64,000 nucleotides of DNA, taken from DATKUC01 sp964577375. Lineage in GTDB: Bacteria > Spirochaetota > Spirochaetia > DSM-27196 > DATKUC01. Positions 25,997-34,137 of this stretch are shown here, piece after piece; within the stretch, counting starts at the first letter, position 1, and every line of letters begins with the position of its first letter. The stretch is taken from assembly GCA_964577375.1 (NCBI GenBank), contig CAZNYW010000011.1, forward strand, positions 19,635 through 83,634. The letters run 5' to 3'. Both the position numbers and the translations under genes were made by a program. The notes below the pieces were generated by a model. The model was not told the DNA's origin, searched no databases, and was given only the letters and a program-made list of their open reading frames with translations.

Positions 25997-27802
25997 ATGA
26001 AGCAAACCAACATACGAAACTTCTGCATCATCGCACACATCGACCACGGCAAGTCGACGCTTGCCGACAGGTTTATTCAGAAAAGCCATATCATCGAAGA
26101 CCGCGAATTCAAAGAGCAGATGCTCGACAGCATGGACATCGAGCGTGAACGGGGAATTACCATCAAGTCGCAGGCAGTGGCAATGCCCTACACGGCGGCG
26201 GACGGTCAGATCTGCCAGCTCAACCTCGTTGACACGCCGGGACACGTCGATTTCTCCTATGAGGTCTCACGGGCGATATCGGCGTGCGAAGGGGCGCTGC
26301 TTCTGATCGACGCGACGCAGGGTGTCGAGGCTCAGACTCTGTCGAACATGTACCTCGCGATGGAGCACAACCTCGAGATCATACCGGTGATCAACAAGAT
26401 CGACCTTCCGGGAGCGGACATCGACACGGTGCTTCACCAGATCAATCACGATCTTGGGCTCGATCCCGACGGTGCGATGCTCGTTTCGGCGAAGCTCGGC
26501 ACGGGGGTCGACGAGTTGCTGGAGGCGATCGTGCGCCGTATTCCCGGCCCCTCCGGTGACTCCGAAAGTCCGCTCAAGGCGCTCATCTTCGATTCTGAGT
26601 ACGATGCATACCGTGGTGTGATTGTTCACATTCGCGTATTCGACGGAACGCTCCGGAAGGGGCAGACCGTTCGTCTGTGGTCGGGCGGCACCGTCCATGA
26701 GGTGGAGGAGGTCGGACACTTCCGGATCACGCTTCAGGAGTCGGCGGAGATGGCCGCCGGAGACGTCGGATACCTCTTTGCCGGGATCAAGAACATTGCC
26801 GACATTCGGGTCGGCGACACCATTACCGATGACCGAAAGCCCTGCGACGCCCCGCTGCCCGGGTACCGCGAGGTGAAACCCTTCGTCTTCTCCTCGATCT
26901 ATCCCGTGGATGCGAACGACTACGACGAGCTGGTGAAGGCGATGGAGAAGCTGAAGCTCAACGACGCGTCGCTGGTCTACGAGAAGGACTCCTCTGCGGC
27001 GCTCGGCTTCGGTTTCAGGTGCGGATTCCTCGGCCTCCTCCACCTGGAGGTGGTACAGGAGCGCATCGAACGGGAGTTCGGGCTTTCGATCGTCTTCACC
27101 GCTCCTTCGGTAAGGTATTATGTGCGGATGAATGGCGGCGAAGAGCTCTACATCGACAACCCGCAGAATTTCCCCGAAACCGCACAGATTGCCGAGACAA
27201 AGGAGCCATTCATCAGGGCGTCCATCATGTCTCCGACCGATTACCTGGGAAATGTCATGTCGCTCGCAATGGAGAAGCGTGCGGTACAGAAAGACATGAT
27301 CTACCTGGACCAGAAGCGCGTCGAGATCGTGTACGAGATGCCGCTTTCGGAGGTTCTCTACGATTTCTACGATCGGCTCAAGTCGGTGAGCCGCGGGTAT
27401 GCCTCCTTCGACTACGAGGTCAAAGGGTATCAGGAGACGGATCTGGTTCGTCTCGATATTCTTCTCAACGGGAAGCCCGTGGATGCCCTGTCTCAGCTTG
27501 TCTTTCGGCCCAACGCGCAGCAACGTGCCAGGGTCATCTGCAAGCGGCTGCGCGACGAGATTCCGCGTCATCAGTTCAAGATTCCTATTCAGGGAGCGAT
27601 TGGAAGTCAGATCATCGCGCGCGAGACGATAGCGCCGGTGCGCAAGGACGTGACGGCGAAGTGCTACGGTGGAGACATCACCCGCAAGCGCAAGCTGCTC
27701 GAGAAGCAGAAAGAGGGAAAGAAGCGGCTCAAGATGGTAGGCAACGTCGAGCTTCCTCAGACGGCGTTCCTGACGGTTCTGAAGACTACCGAAGAGGACT
27801 GA
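25997..27802 (+). CDS. lepA: Elongation factor 4 (LepA)
   Basis: 601 aa, normal length. Ribosome-associated GTPase that helps initiation or back-translocation. GTP motifs: AHIDHGKST, DTPGHVDF, NKIDLPG. The C-terminal LepA-specific domain (QGAIGSQIIARETI, DITRKRKLLEKQKEGKK) distinguishes it from EF-G. No Shine-Dalgarno is seen before the ATG. It converges with and overlaps by 17 bp the DUF115 gene on the minus strand. Confidence 0.96.
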   Translation: MKQTNIRNFCIIAHIDHGKSTLADRFIQKSHIIEDREFKEQMLDSMDIERERGITIKSQAVAMPYTAADGQICQLNLVDTPGHVDFSYEVSRAISACEGALLLIDATQGVEAQTLSNMYLAMEHNLEIIPVINKIDLPGADIDTVLHQINHDLGLDPDGAMLVSAKLGTGVDELLEAIVRRIPGPSGDSESPLKALIFDSEYDAYRGVIVHIRVFDGTLRKGQTVRLWSGGTVHEVEEVGHFRITLQESAEMAAGDVGYLFAGIKNIADIRVGDTITDDRKPCDAPLPGYREVKPFVFSSIYPVDANDYDELVKAMEKLKLNDASLVYEKDSSAALGFGFRCGFLGLLHLEVVQERIEREFGLSIVFTAPSVRYYVRMNGGEELYIDNPQNFPETAQIAETKEPFIRASIMSPTDYLGNVMSLAMEKRAVQKDMIYLDQKRVEIVYEMPLSEVLYDFYDRLKSVSRGYASFDYEVKGYQETDLVRLDILLNGKPVDALSQLVFRPNAQQRARVICKRLRDEIPRHQFKIPIQGAIGSQIIARETIAPVRKDVTAKCYGGDITRKRKLLEKQKEGKKRLKMVGNVELPQTAFLTVLKTTEED

Positions 27803-29444
27803 GCGCCTGCCGGGTCTTTCGCAGATATCCGTAGACATTTCCAAGCAGCCGGCGAAGAAATGCAGGGCTGTCGACAGGACCCGATTCTGAATCGGGAAAA
27901 TCGAAATAGAGGTAGTCTGCCCCCTCGATCTCGGGCAGGAGTAGATTCCAGCTCTCCTCCCTTGCCGCAGCATCGGTCGTGTTCAGATGAGAGGTGACTT
28001 GTTGGCCCAGTCTCTCGAGCCGAGCTTCCTCCACTTCCAGAAACTGACGCGCGGCCGCGCTGTCGGGTATCCGAAGCGTGGAGTCCGATTCACGCCCCGG
28101 CCCCCGGCCCCGACCGCTTTCTTCGCGAAGAATCGCCTCAAATCGCTCCGGCCTCGCAACGACGGCGGCACCAAGGTCCACTCCCGGATCGCCGAGCACC
28201 TGGATGCGGCCATCCTGCTCAATGAGTGAGGACAGGTCCCGAGCGTAGGACAGGAGGACCGTATCGGTGACGAAACCCTCACGCCTGAGCATGGCGGAGG
28301 AGAGGCGTCGCCGACCGATGGAGGAGGCGAAGAGCAGGTCTCCGGTAAGTCGCGTTGCGGAACGAAGCTGGAGGTTGTGGGTCGCGGTGCCGCGGGCGTG
28401 CGGCTTGCCGGGACGGTAGGAAAAGTCGAGACCTGCGAGAAGGAGAAGACCGTCGCTAAGACGTCGCGCAAGGTGCACCGCCGCGACCCCGACCGACCCG
28501 AGGGGCGGAATCACCGCTCCTGCGAGGCGCCGTTCTTCGATCTCGTCCACTATCCGGCATTCCGAAAAACGGGAAAGGAAAATCGAGCGACTGCCGCAGG
28601 CAGGCAGCCGGAGCGGAGCCGGGCTTCCGGAGAGATCGGCCAAAAGGTGAAGCTTGCAGCCATCGCCCAGAGGCACGAAGTCCTGGAGATTCGCCCACTG
28701 TGCCTCAACCGTCACGGCAAGGTCGGCCTCTATGCCCGACTGAAAGAGTGCCGGAAGCGCCGTATCCACGGCGATCAGGAAAAACCGGCTTCTAAGCCTC
28801 CGAAGCCAGGGCAGCACCGCCTCGAGCGATTCTCCGGCTCCCGCGACCACGATGGGACTATCGGGGTGCGGCGGCGACGTGATCTCCATCCCCAATGCGA
28901 TCTGGCCGATATTTGCGAGGAGATTACGGACCCAGAGACGCCCGAAGAAGGCGCCCGTCAGGCGGTTCTGCCAGTGCACGCGTATCTCGCGGTCGAGCGC
29001 TTCGGTCAGCATCCGGTAGCGGCCGCTGTTCATCGAGTAACCGGCGTTCAGCGGCGCGATGATGAGTCGGCGGAAACGCCCGATCCGGAGCCGCTCATGC
29101 ACGAAAGCGGTAATCTGTTCAGCCGAATCGGTCCGAATGAACTGGATCCGCGGGTCCTCGCGCAGATTGGACGGCAGGTTGTCGAGTGTGACCGCCATGA
29201 GGGCTTCGTCGGTTTCCACGCAGAGCAGCCGTGAGCTCTCCGGCAGTCGCGCGGCGAGACTATCTATCCCGTAGCAGAGCAGGGGACAGGGGACGAAAAC
29301 GAGACTCTGCGGCTGCAGTTCCACCAGAGAGGCCCGCCTCCGGGCCGCCGCCTGCGGCCCGGAAGGTGAGTAGAGGTTTCTTCCGCGGTAGTAAACCTGT
29401 GTACCCCCGTCCTCGATGGTGAGACGGGGGAGTTCACGGTCCAT
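27786..29444 (-). CDS. DUF115/MptE-like protein (motility accessory factor-like)
   Basis: 552 aa, no membrane helix. The central block PIVVAGAGESLEAVLPWL ... LIAVDTALPALFQSGIEADLAV matches the DUF115 Rossmann-like pattern shared by archaeal 6-hydroxymethylpterin pyrophosphokinase MptE and bacterial Maf flagellin-glycosylation factors. In spirochaetes a pterin role is less likely than a link to flagellin or glycan modification, but neither is proven here. It follows the PpiD-like gene by 10 bp in the same operon. Its stop overlaps lepA. Confidence 0.7.
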   Translation of the reverse strand: MDRELPRLTIEDGGTQVYYRGRNLYSPSGPQAAARRRASLVELQPQSLVFVPCPLLCYGIDSLAARLPESSRLLCVETDEALMAVTLDNLPSNLREDPRIQFIRTDSAEQITAFVHERLRIGRFRRLIIAPLNAGYSMNSGRYRMLTEALDREIRVHWQNRLTGAFFGRLWVRNLLANIGQIALGMEITSPPHPDSPIVVAGAGESLEAVLPWLRRLRSRFFLIAVDTALPALFQSGIEADLAVTVEAQWANLQDFVPLGDGCKLHLLADLSGSPAPLRLPACGSRSIFLSRFSECRIVDEIEERRLAGAVIPPLGSVGVAAVHLARRLSDGLLLLAGLDFSYRPGKPHARGTATHNLQLRSATRLTGDLLFASSIGRRRLSSAMLRREGFVTDTVLLSYARDLSSLIEQDGRIQVLGDPGVDLGAAVVARPERFEAILREESGRGRGPGRESDSTLRIPDSAAARQFLEVEEARLERLGQQVTSHLNTTDAAAREESWNLLLPEIEGADYLYFDFPDSESGPVDSPAFLRRLLGNVYGYLRKTRQALSPLR

Positions 29445-29454
29445 CAGCCTGCCA

Positions 29455-31011
29455 CTATTGTGCGGTGCTGCGGTTCGAGTTTGAGCTGGAGCTGGGCTGG
29501 TAGATGTACTTCGAGAAGATCTGGTTGAAATTGTCCACCAGAAGGTCCGGCTTGAAAATCGCGCTCTGGACTTCCTGAGACTGAAACTGCTGGAGAGCCG
29601 AAGGCATGTTCGATTTTATCGTCGAGACGGTGCTTTCGGTTGCCTGCCGCCCGTCGGCGTACTGGAAAATAACGACGTTGTTTCCAATGACGATGGGATC
29701 GCTGATCTCGTCCTTCTTAAGCGCGAAGAGTTTCCGGAAAAAATCCTCGCGGGAGGCCGCGGAGCTGATCTGTTCTTTTGTGATGGTCTTGACCTGGGCG
29801 AAAAGCGATTCGTTGCCGTAGTTGATGGGAAAGAAGTCGGTCAGTCCGGTCGACTTGCCGGCTGCCTGGGCGGCCGCAGAGAGGTCCCCATTGTGCACGT
29901 TCTTCTTCACATCATTCGCCTGAGAAACCAGATAGTCTTCGATGACGCCCCGTTCGAACGAGCTCATGTAATCTCTGACCGTTTTCACGGTGTCCGCGTT
30001 TGTGAAATCGGGCTGCTGTGCAGGATCGTTGACCCGATAGATAACCCACCCATAGTTCGTCTTGAGCACATGGCTGATATCTCCAGCCTTGAGCGAGAAC
30101 ACCTTGTCGAGGACGCTCGGATCGGAGAAGTCGGTGGCAAGCTCGTAGTAGTGAGTCCATCCCATGTCACCGCCCTTGTCTGCATACATATCGGTCGAAT
30201 GGGCCCGCGCGAGGTCCTCGAAGCTTGCGGTCTTGTTCTCCAGTTGGGTGTGGACCGCATTGGCTTCGGACTCGCTGTTCCTGACCGTGATCACCGAAAG
30301 GTTGATCCGCTGGAACTTCTTGGCGTTCGCTTTGCCGTATTCAATCACTTTGGAATCTGGAAAATCGGAATAGGAGAAGGAGACCAGGTTGAATCTCCTT
30401 TCCGGCGAGGACATAGAGGCGATGAAATTCACCGCGGCGTCACTGATGTGCACTCCGTTCAGCTCGTCCTGCACGTACTGCTGCTGAATGAGCTGCTGCC
30501 GCAGGTAGCCCCGAAGGCGGAACTTGTCGGCGTTGCTGTCCTGATTGTAGAGTTGGGGGCTGAACTCGCCGTTCTTCATGAATTGCGGGTCCTGAGCGAT
30601 CTGCGCGTCGATCGCGCTCTGCGAGACGGTTAGCCCGCTCCGGGCAGCCTGAATCATTACAGCTTCGTGGAAAGCCGTATTGAGGAACGCGCTCCGCCAT
30701 ACCTGATAAACCTGAGCTGTTGTATTGGTTTCCTGGCCGGAATCGCGCAAGCGCTGCGCGATAAGATTCTTCTGATGGTCCAGATAATTGCCCTGCGCGT
30801 AGGTGATATCCCTGCCGTCGTAGGAGCCGAAAACCAGCTTGCCGGAACCAGCCTGTCGGCTGACCACCGGCGCGCCGATGAAAGTGACCACAATGACTAC
30901 GAGAATGATGAAACTGAAAATGTAGATGCCCCGGCGGCCTGCCACGCCGCTGTCTTTTTTGCCGGGCGTGGCCTTTCCGGAGGAGGAGTTGGTGTGTTGC
31001 TTTGACGCCAT
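29455..31011 (-). CDS. Membrane-anchored peptidyl-prolyl isomerase (PpiD/SurA type)
   Basis: 518 aa. The N-terminal Ser/Thr/Lys-rich segment is followed by one membrane helix (IYIFSFIILVVIVVTFIG), then a SurA_N-like helical domain with Gln/Asn-rich stretches. A parvulin domain follows (INLSVITVRNSESEA to YGWVIYRVND). A Ser/Asn-rich tail ends the protein. It probably chaperones outer-membrane proteins in the periplasm. Translation from ATG 31011 is preferred: AAGGGAA lies just upstream and the promoter's -10 (31049-31054) overlaps the alternative start at 31053. Heads the operon with the DUF115 gene. Confidence 0.85.
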   Translation of the reverse strand: MASKQHTNSSSGKATPGKKDSGVAGRRGIYIFSFIILVVIVVTFIGAPVVSRQAGSGKLVFGSYDGRDITYAQGNYLDHQKNLIAQRLRDSGQETNTTAQVYQVWRSAFLNTAFHEAVMIQAARSGLTVSQSAIDAQIAQDPQFMKNGEFSPQLYNQDSNADKFRLRGYLRQQLIQQQYVQDELNGVHISDAAVNFIASMSSPERRFNLVSFSYSDFPDSKVIEYGKANAKKFQRINLSVITVRNSESEANAVHTQLENKTASFEDLARAHSTDMYADKGGDMGWTHYYELATDFSDPSVLDKVFSLKAGDISHVLKTNYGWVIYRVNDPAQQPDFTNADTVKTVRDYMSSFERGVIEDYLVSQANDVKKNVHNGDLSAAAQAAGKSTGLTDFFPINYGNESLFAQVKTITKEQISSAASREDFFRKLFALKKDEISDPIVIGNNVVIFQYADGRQATESTVSTIKSNMPSALQQFQSQEVQSAIFKPDLLVDNFNQIFSKYIYQPSSSSNSNRSTAQ

Positions 31012-31048
31012 AAAATTCCCTTTTGGCTGCAAGTGCAGAGTATTCAAC

Positions 31049-31077
31049 ACCATACCAGTAAGCCATTTTCATGTCAA
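31049..31077 (-). promoter_or_regulatory. Sigma-70 promoter of the PpiD-like/DUF115 operon
   Basis: Minus strand: TTGACA (plus 31072-31077), 17-bp spacer, TATGGT (plus 31049-31054). The start is expected near 31042, about 30 bases before the chosen ATG. It diverges from the tRNA-Asp promoter 35 bp away. Confidence 0.75.
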
Positions 31078-31111
31078 CGAAGGGCAGATCGGCGCTACTT
31101 TCCCGTTCCGC

Positions 31112-31140
31112 TTGACACCGGAAGAGCTATTCGCTATAGT
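31112..31140 (+). promoter_or_regulatory. Sigma-70 promoter of tRNA-Asp
   Basis: TTGACA (31112-31117), 17-bp spacer, TATAGT (31135-31140). The expected start near 31147 is about 7 bases before the mature 5' end of tRNA-Asp. Confidence 0.8.
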
Positions 31141-31153
31141 GTCGCACGGTAAC

Positions 31154-31227
31154 GGGGGCGTGGCGAAGCTGGTTATCGCGCCGGCCTGTCAAGCCGGAGA
31201 TCGCGGGTTCAATCCCCGTCGCTCCCG
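31154..31227 (+). tRNA. tRNA-Asp (anticodon GTC)
   Basis: Acceptor GGGGGCG (31154-31160) pairs with CGCTCCC (31220-31226) with one G-T pair; discriminator G. Anticodon stem CCGGC/GCCGG encloses CTGTCAA, giving GTC. The T-arm has GGTTCAATCC. No CCA is encoded. It is followed 10 bases later by an intrinsic terminator. Confidence 0.95.
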
Positions 31228-31236
31228 TGTCGCGAG

Positions 31237-31271
31237 GGTGCCCCGCGAAGTTGGCGGGGCACCGTTTTTTT
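31237..31271 (+). terminator. Rho-independent terminator after tRNA-Asp
   Basis: A 10-bp perfect stem GGTGCCCCGC (31237-31246) / GCGGGGCACC (31254-31263), 7-base loop, then G and seven T (31265-31271). The T-run ends two bases before the tRNA-Pro acceptor stem begins. Confidence 0.9.
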
Positions 31272-31272
31272 G

Positions 31273-31345
31273 CGGGCTGTAGCGCAGTGGCTAGCGCGCT
31301 TGGTTCGGGACCAAGAGGCCGGCGGTTCAAATCCGCCCAGCCCGA
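31273..31345 (+). tRNA. tRNA-Pro (anticodon CGG)
   Basis: Acceptor CGGGCTG (31273-31279) pairs with CAGCCCG (31338-31344); discriminator A. Anticodon stem CTTGG/CCAAG encloses TTCGGGA, giving CGG. The T-arm has GGTTCAAATCC. CCA is not encoded. The gene abuts the terminator of tRNA-Asp, so its own promoter is not obvious. Confidence 0.94.
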
Positions 31346-31419
31346 CTTCTGTCGATCGGAATCAACTGTAAGGGTTTCGCGGCCTCACTTCGTTCGGTCC
31401 GCCCAGCCCGACTTCTGTC
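31332..31419 (+). repeat. 22-bp direct repeat of the tRNA-Pro 3' end
   Basis: The 22 bases at 31332-31353, covering the last 14 bases of tRNA-Pro and 8 bases beyond, recur exactly at 31398-31419. The two copies are 66 bp apart start to start. Duplication of a tRNA 3' end is what site-specific integrases leave as attL/attR. No integrase is present, and the enclosed 44 bases hold no gene. Confidence 0.8.
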
Positions 31420-31523
31420 TGACAACGCAAGACCAATCTTTCCGATGGGTTGGCGCCTCCTGCAAAACCGCGGGTCAACTTTACGGGTCGCAATGCCGAA
31501 GATAGAGGCAGGGAAGTTGACCA

Positions 31524-32477
31524 ATGCGAGCGAGATCCATCATAGCAGTACTGTGCCTTGGCCTGACCGTGCTTGCGGGGCCTGCCTTCGCGCAATCAGC
31601 GACCCACGTCGTGCAGGCAAGTGAAACCATCTATTCAATAGCCAGGGATTACAACATAGCCCCCGACCTGCTCATGAAGGCCAACGGCATCAGCAACCCG
31701 CGGCTGCTGCAGGTGGGCACGGTGCTTCAGATACCCTCTGCGTACCGTGTGAAACACGGCGACACCCTCTACGGTATCTCGAGGCAGTTCGGCGTGTCTC
31801 TTTCCGATCTTCTGAAGGCCAACAATTTCACCTCGAACCACGTGCTGCGTCCCGGCGAGACAGTGCAGATACCGAGCGGCGCCGGATCGGGTGCCGCGCC
31901 GAGCGTGGCTTCGGAAGCCTCCGATGGAGGACCACCGGTCGATAGAGGAGCAGCGGACGCAGAAGGGGCGTCGGACGTTGCGTCGGAATCAAAGTCGGGC
32001 GGTTCCGAGACCAGGAAGCAGTCGGACGACGTGATCGGCGCTTCGGCTTTCGAGGCCAAAGTGTCCGGCGATCAGACGCTGAAGCTGCCGATTTCTGCGC
32101 AGGGCAGTCCCGTCGAAGGATCGGGGGACGGACTGTGGCCTCACTCTGGAAAACACTATCTCCTGTCCGGCAAGTTTCCGGGCATTATGATCAAGGGAAA
32201 CCCCGGTGACCCGGTAACCGCGGTTGCAGCCGGCAGGGTGATCTACACTGGTCCGTACACAACTTTTGGCCGTGTTGTGTTCATCCAGTCGCCCGACGGA
32301 TTTGTCTACATCTACGGCGGGAACGGAAAGGTCCTGGTGAGTCCCGGCGACACAGTTCAGGCCGGAACTACCATCGGATCTCTTGGAACGATACCTTTCG
32401 GTGCGGGATCGGAAGTCTACTTCAGCGTCTGGAGACACAACAAGTTCATAGACCCCGCGAAAGCGCCGCGTGGATAA
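31524..32477 (+). CDS. LysM protein with degenerate M23-like domain
   Basis: 317 aa. A signal peptide (SIIAVLCLGLTVLAGPAFAQ) precedes two LysM repeats (VVQASETIYSIARDYN; YRVKHGDTLYGISRQF), a Ser/Ala/Glu-rich linker (about 115-185) and a C-terminal lysostaphin-like fold. The M23 zinc ligands are absent: the HxxxD region reads GKFPGIMIKG and the HxH position reads SVW. This resembles EnvC/NlpD-type activators that bind peptidoglycan and switch on amidases rather than cutting it. It stands alone between the tRNA pair and the sigma factor. Confidence 0.85.
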   Translation: MRARSIIAVLCLGLTVLAGPAFAQSATHVVQASETIYSIARDYNIAPDLLMKANGISNPRLLQVGTVLQIPSAYRVKHGDTLYGISRQFGVSLSDLLKANNFTSNHVLRPGETVQIPSGAGSGAAPSVASEASDGGPPVDRGAADAEGASDVASESKSGGSETRKQSDDVIGASAFEAKVSGDQTLKLPISAQGSPVEGSGDGLWPHSGKHYLLSGKFPGIMIKGNPGDPVTAVAAGRVIYTGPYTTFGRVVFIQSPDGFVYIYGGNGKVLVSPGDTVQAGTTIGSLGTIPFGAGSEVYFSVWRHNKFIDPAKAPRG

Positions 32478-32512
32478 CCCACAATTGGCACGATTCTACC
32501 GATCATTTTACG

Positions 32513-32539
32513 TTGACGAATTCGCGATTCTCGTATAAT
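32513..32539 (+). promoter_or_regulatory. Probable sigma-70 promoter of the sigma-factor gene
   Basis: TTGACG (32513-32518) and TATAAT (32534-32539) with a short 15-bp spacer. The -10 is perfect. Its position shows that an upstream in-frame TTG at 32513 cannot be the translation start. Confidence 0.55.
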
Positions 32540-32563
32540 ATCTGGCGCAGGAACGCACAGCTG

Positions 32564-33583
32564 ATGGAAGAGAAAGGGGTCAACACCACGACCAGGCGCA
32601 AACGTCTCGTCCAACCTCATCCGGAGCTGCCCCGAAAAGAGATTGCTGATGCCGACCCCCTTGCCCTTTACCTGAAACAGATTGCCGCGTACCCGCTCCT
32701 GAACGAAGTGGAGGAGCGCGAGCTTGGCCTGCGCATCCTCGAGGCACGAAATCGCCTCATCTCGCTCAGAGCAGAATTCGAATCTCAAACCAGCCGGGGT
32801 TCGCGCGGACGCGACGCGGCGCAGAAGAGCCCTGCCGGGGAGGTGAATGCCGCGGAGGAGTATCTTCGCGAGCAGAAGAACCTCATGATAAACGCAAATC
32901 TGCGGCTCGTTGTTTCCATCGCGAAGAAGTATCAGAATCGCGGGCTTTCGCTTCTGGACCTGATCGACGAGGGCAACATCGGCCTCATCGAGGCGGTCGA
33001 CCGGTTTGACCACACCAGAGGCTGCCGCTTTTCCACCTACGGAACCTGGTGGATCCGACAGGGCATCATCAAAGCGCTCGCGGACAAGGGCCGGGTGATT
33101 CGGATCCCGATACACATGCTCAACACGATTCGCAAGTGTTATTTCGTCGCGAAGCAGCTGCAGCAGGATTTGGGCCGCGATCCGAGTGCGGAGGAGGTCT
33201 CAGATTACCTCAATGTGCCTCCAGAGAAGGTCGACCAGATCATGAAACTTTCTCAGGAGACGGCCTCCCTGGACAGCACGGTGGACCGCGATAATCTCAC
33301 CAGTCTCGCCGAGCTCATCGAAGACAACCGCCAGAAGACACCTTTCGACCTCCTGTTTCACCTGACGCTTCAGGAGACGCTCATCGAGGTTCTGAGACAG
33401 CTCACGGAGCGGGAAATGCGGATTATCCAGCTGCGATTCGGGCTGGCCGGAGAGGGGCCCTTCACGCTTGAAGAGACGGGTAAGTATCTGGGTATCACGA
33501 GGGAACGGGTTCGTCAGATTCAGGAAAAGGCCATGAAAAAGCTTCGGCAGTTCGATGCGATAGAGGACTTCCTGGACAGATAA
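32564..33583 (+). CDS. Group-2 RpoD-family sigma factor
   Basis: 339 aa. Region 1.2 (DPLALYLKQIAAYPLLNEVEE) is followed by a non-conserved insert, then region 2 (NLRLVVSIAKKYQNRGLSLLDLI to RFSTYGTWWIRQ), region 3 (IRIPIHMLNTI) and region 4 (TLEETGKYLGITRERVRQIQ, the -35 helix-turn-helix). It lacks the long region 1.1 and non-conserved domain of the main sigma, so it is an alternative RpoS/SigB-like housekeeping-type factor. ATG 32564 is chosen because 32513 lies in the promoter. The stop overlaps the ATG of the cobalamin gene (TAATG), so the two are coupled. Confidence 0.88.
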   Translation: MEEKGVNTTTRRKRLVQPHPELPRKEIADADPLALYLKQIAAYPLLNEVEERELGLRILEARNRLISLRAEFESQTSRGSRGRDAAQKSPAGEVNAAEEYLREQKNLMINANLRLVVSIAKKYQNRGLSLLDLIDEGNIGLIEAVDRFDHTRGCRFSTYGTWWIRQGIIKALADKGRVIRIPIHMLNTIRKCYFVAKQLQQDLGRDPSAEEVSDYLNVPPEKVDQIMKLSQETASLDSTVDRDNLTSLAELIEDNRQKTPFDLLFHLTLQETLIEVLRQLTEREMRIIQLRFGLAGEGPFTLEETGKYLGITRERVRQIQEKAMKKLRQFDAIEDFLDR

Positions 33584-34137
33584 TGATCGAGTTCGATCGT
33601 GTAACGACACGCGGCGGCGACCATGGAGAGTCGAGCCTGTTCAACGGGGAACGTCGGAGAAAGGACGACCTTCTATTCCAGGCTCTCGGTGACGTCGACG
33701 AAGCAAGCGTGTGCGTGGGAGTAGCCCGAGCGCACGCGGCGCAGGGCCGCGCCCACCAGGAGCTCTTCCAGACCCAGCAGATCCTTTTCAAAGTCGGTGC
33801 CGAAATAGCGACCCCGTCGGGCGACCAGCTCTACCGACAGATCAAGCACGTTGAGCAAGCGGATATTGAATCGCTGGAGCGGATGCAGAAGATGTGGATG
33901 GCCGAGACAGACATCGCTTCCGGGTTCGTAACGCCCGGTGATTCGCGGCTGGGGGCCTTCATCGACCAGGCGAGGACCGTCGTGCGGAGAGCCGAACGGA
34001 CGGTGGTTGCCTGTATCCGCGATCGTGGAATGACAAATCTGGTCGTCGCTCAGAACTATCTCAATCGCCTTTCCGACTATCTTTTTGTGCTTGCGAGAGC
34101 CGCGGACCAGGGGCGGATCGAGACTGTCACTTTCTAG
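33583..34137 (+). CDS. Cob(I)alamin adenosyltransferase, PduO type
   Basis: 184 aa. Makes adenosylcobalamin from cob(I)alamin and ATP. Seen: TTRGGDHGESSLFNGERRRKDD (ATP-binding N terminus, TRxGDxG type), GDVDEASVCVGVAR, and ARTVVRRAERTVVA with YLNRLSDYLFVLAR, the PduO/MMAB signature. The start overlaps the sigma-factor stop. Its end overlaps the minus-strand Nudix gene by 11 bp. Confidence 0.9.
   Translation: MIEFDRVTTRGGDHGESSLFNGERRRKDDLLFQALGDVDEASVCVGVARAHAAQGRAHQELFQTQQILFKVGAEIATPSGDQLYRQIKHVEQADIESLERMQKMWMAETDIASGFVTPGDSRLGAFIDQARTVVRRAERTVVACIRDRGMTNLVVAQNYLNRLSDYLFVLARAADQGRIETVTF

Noticed and set aside
31227..31505. 92-codon frame across tRNA-Pro and the repeat
   Set aside because: It runs through a tRNA gene and a terminator, and has no ribosome site or domain.
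32481..32500. Second sigma-54 promoter suggested by TGGCAC at about 32487
   Set aside because: The required TTGC at the -12 position is absent; a sigma-70-like promoter lies just downstream instead.
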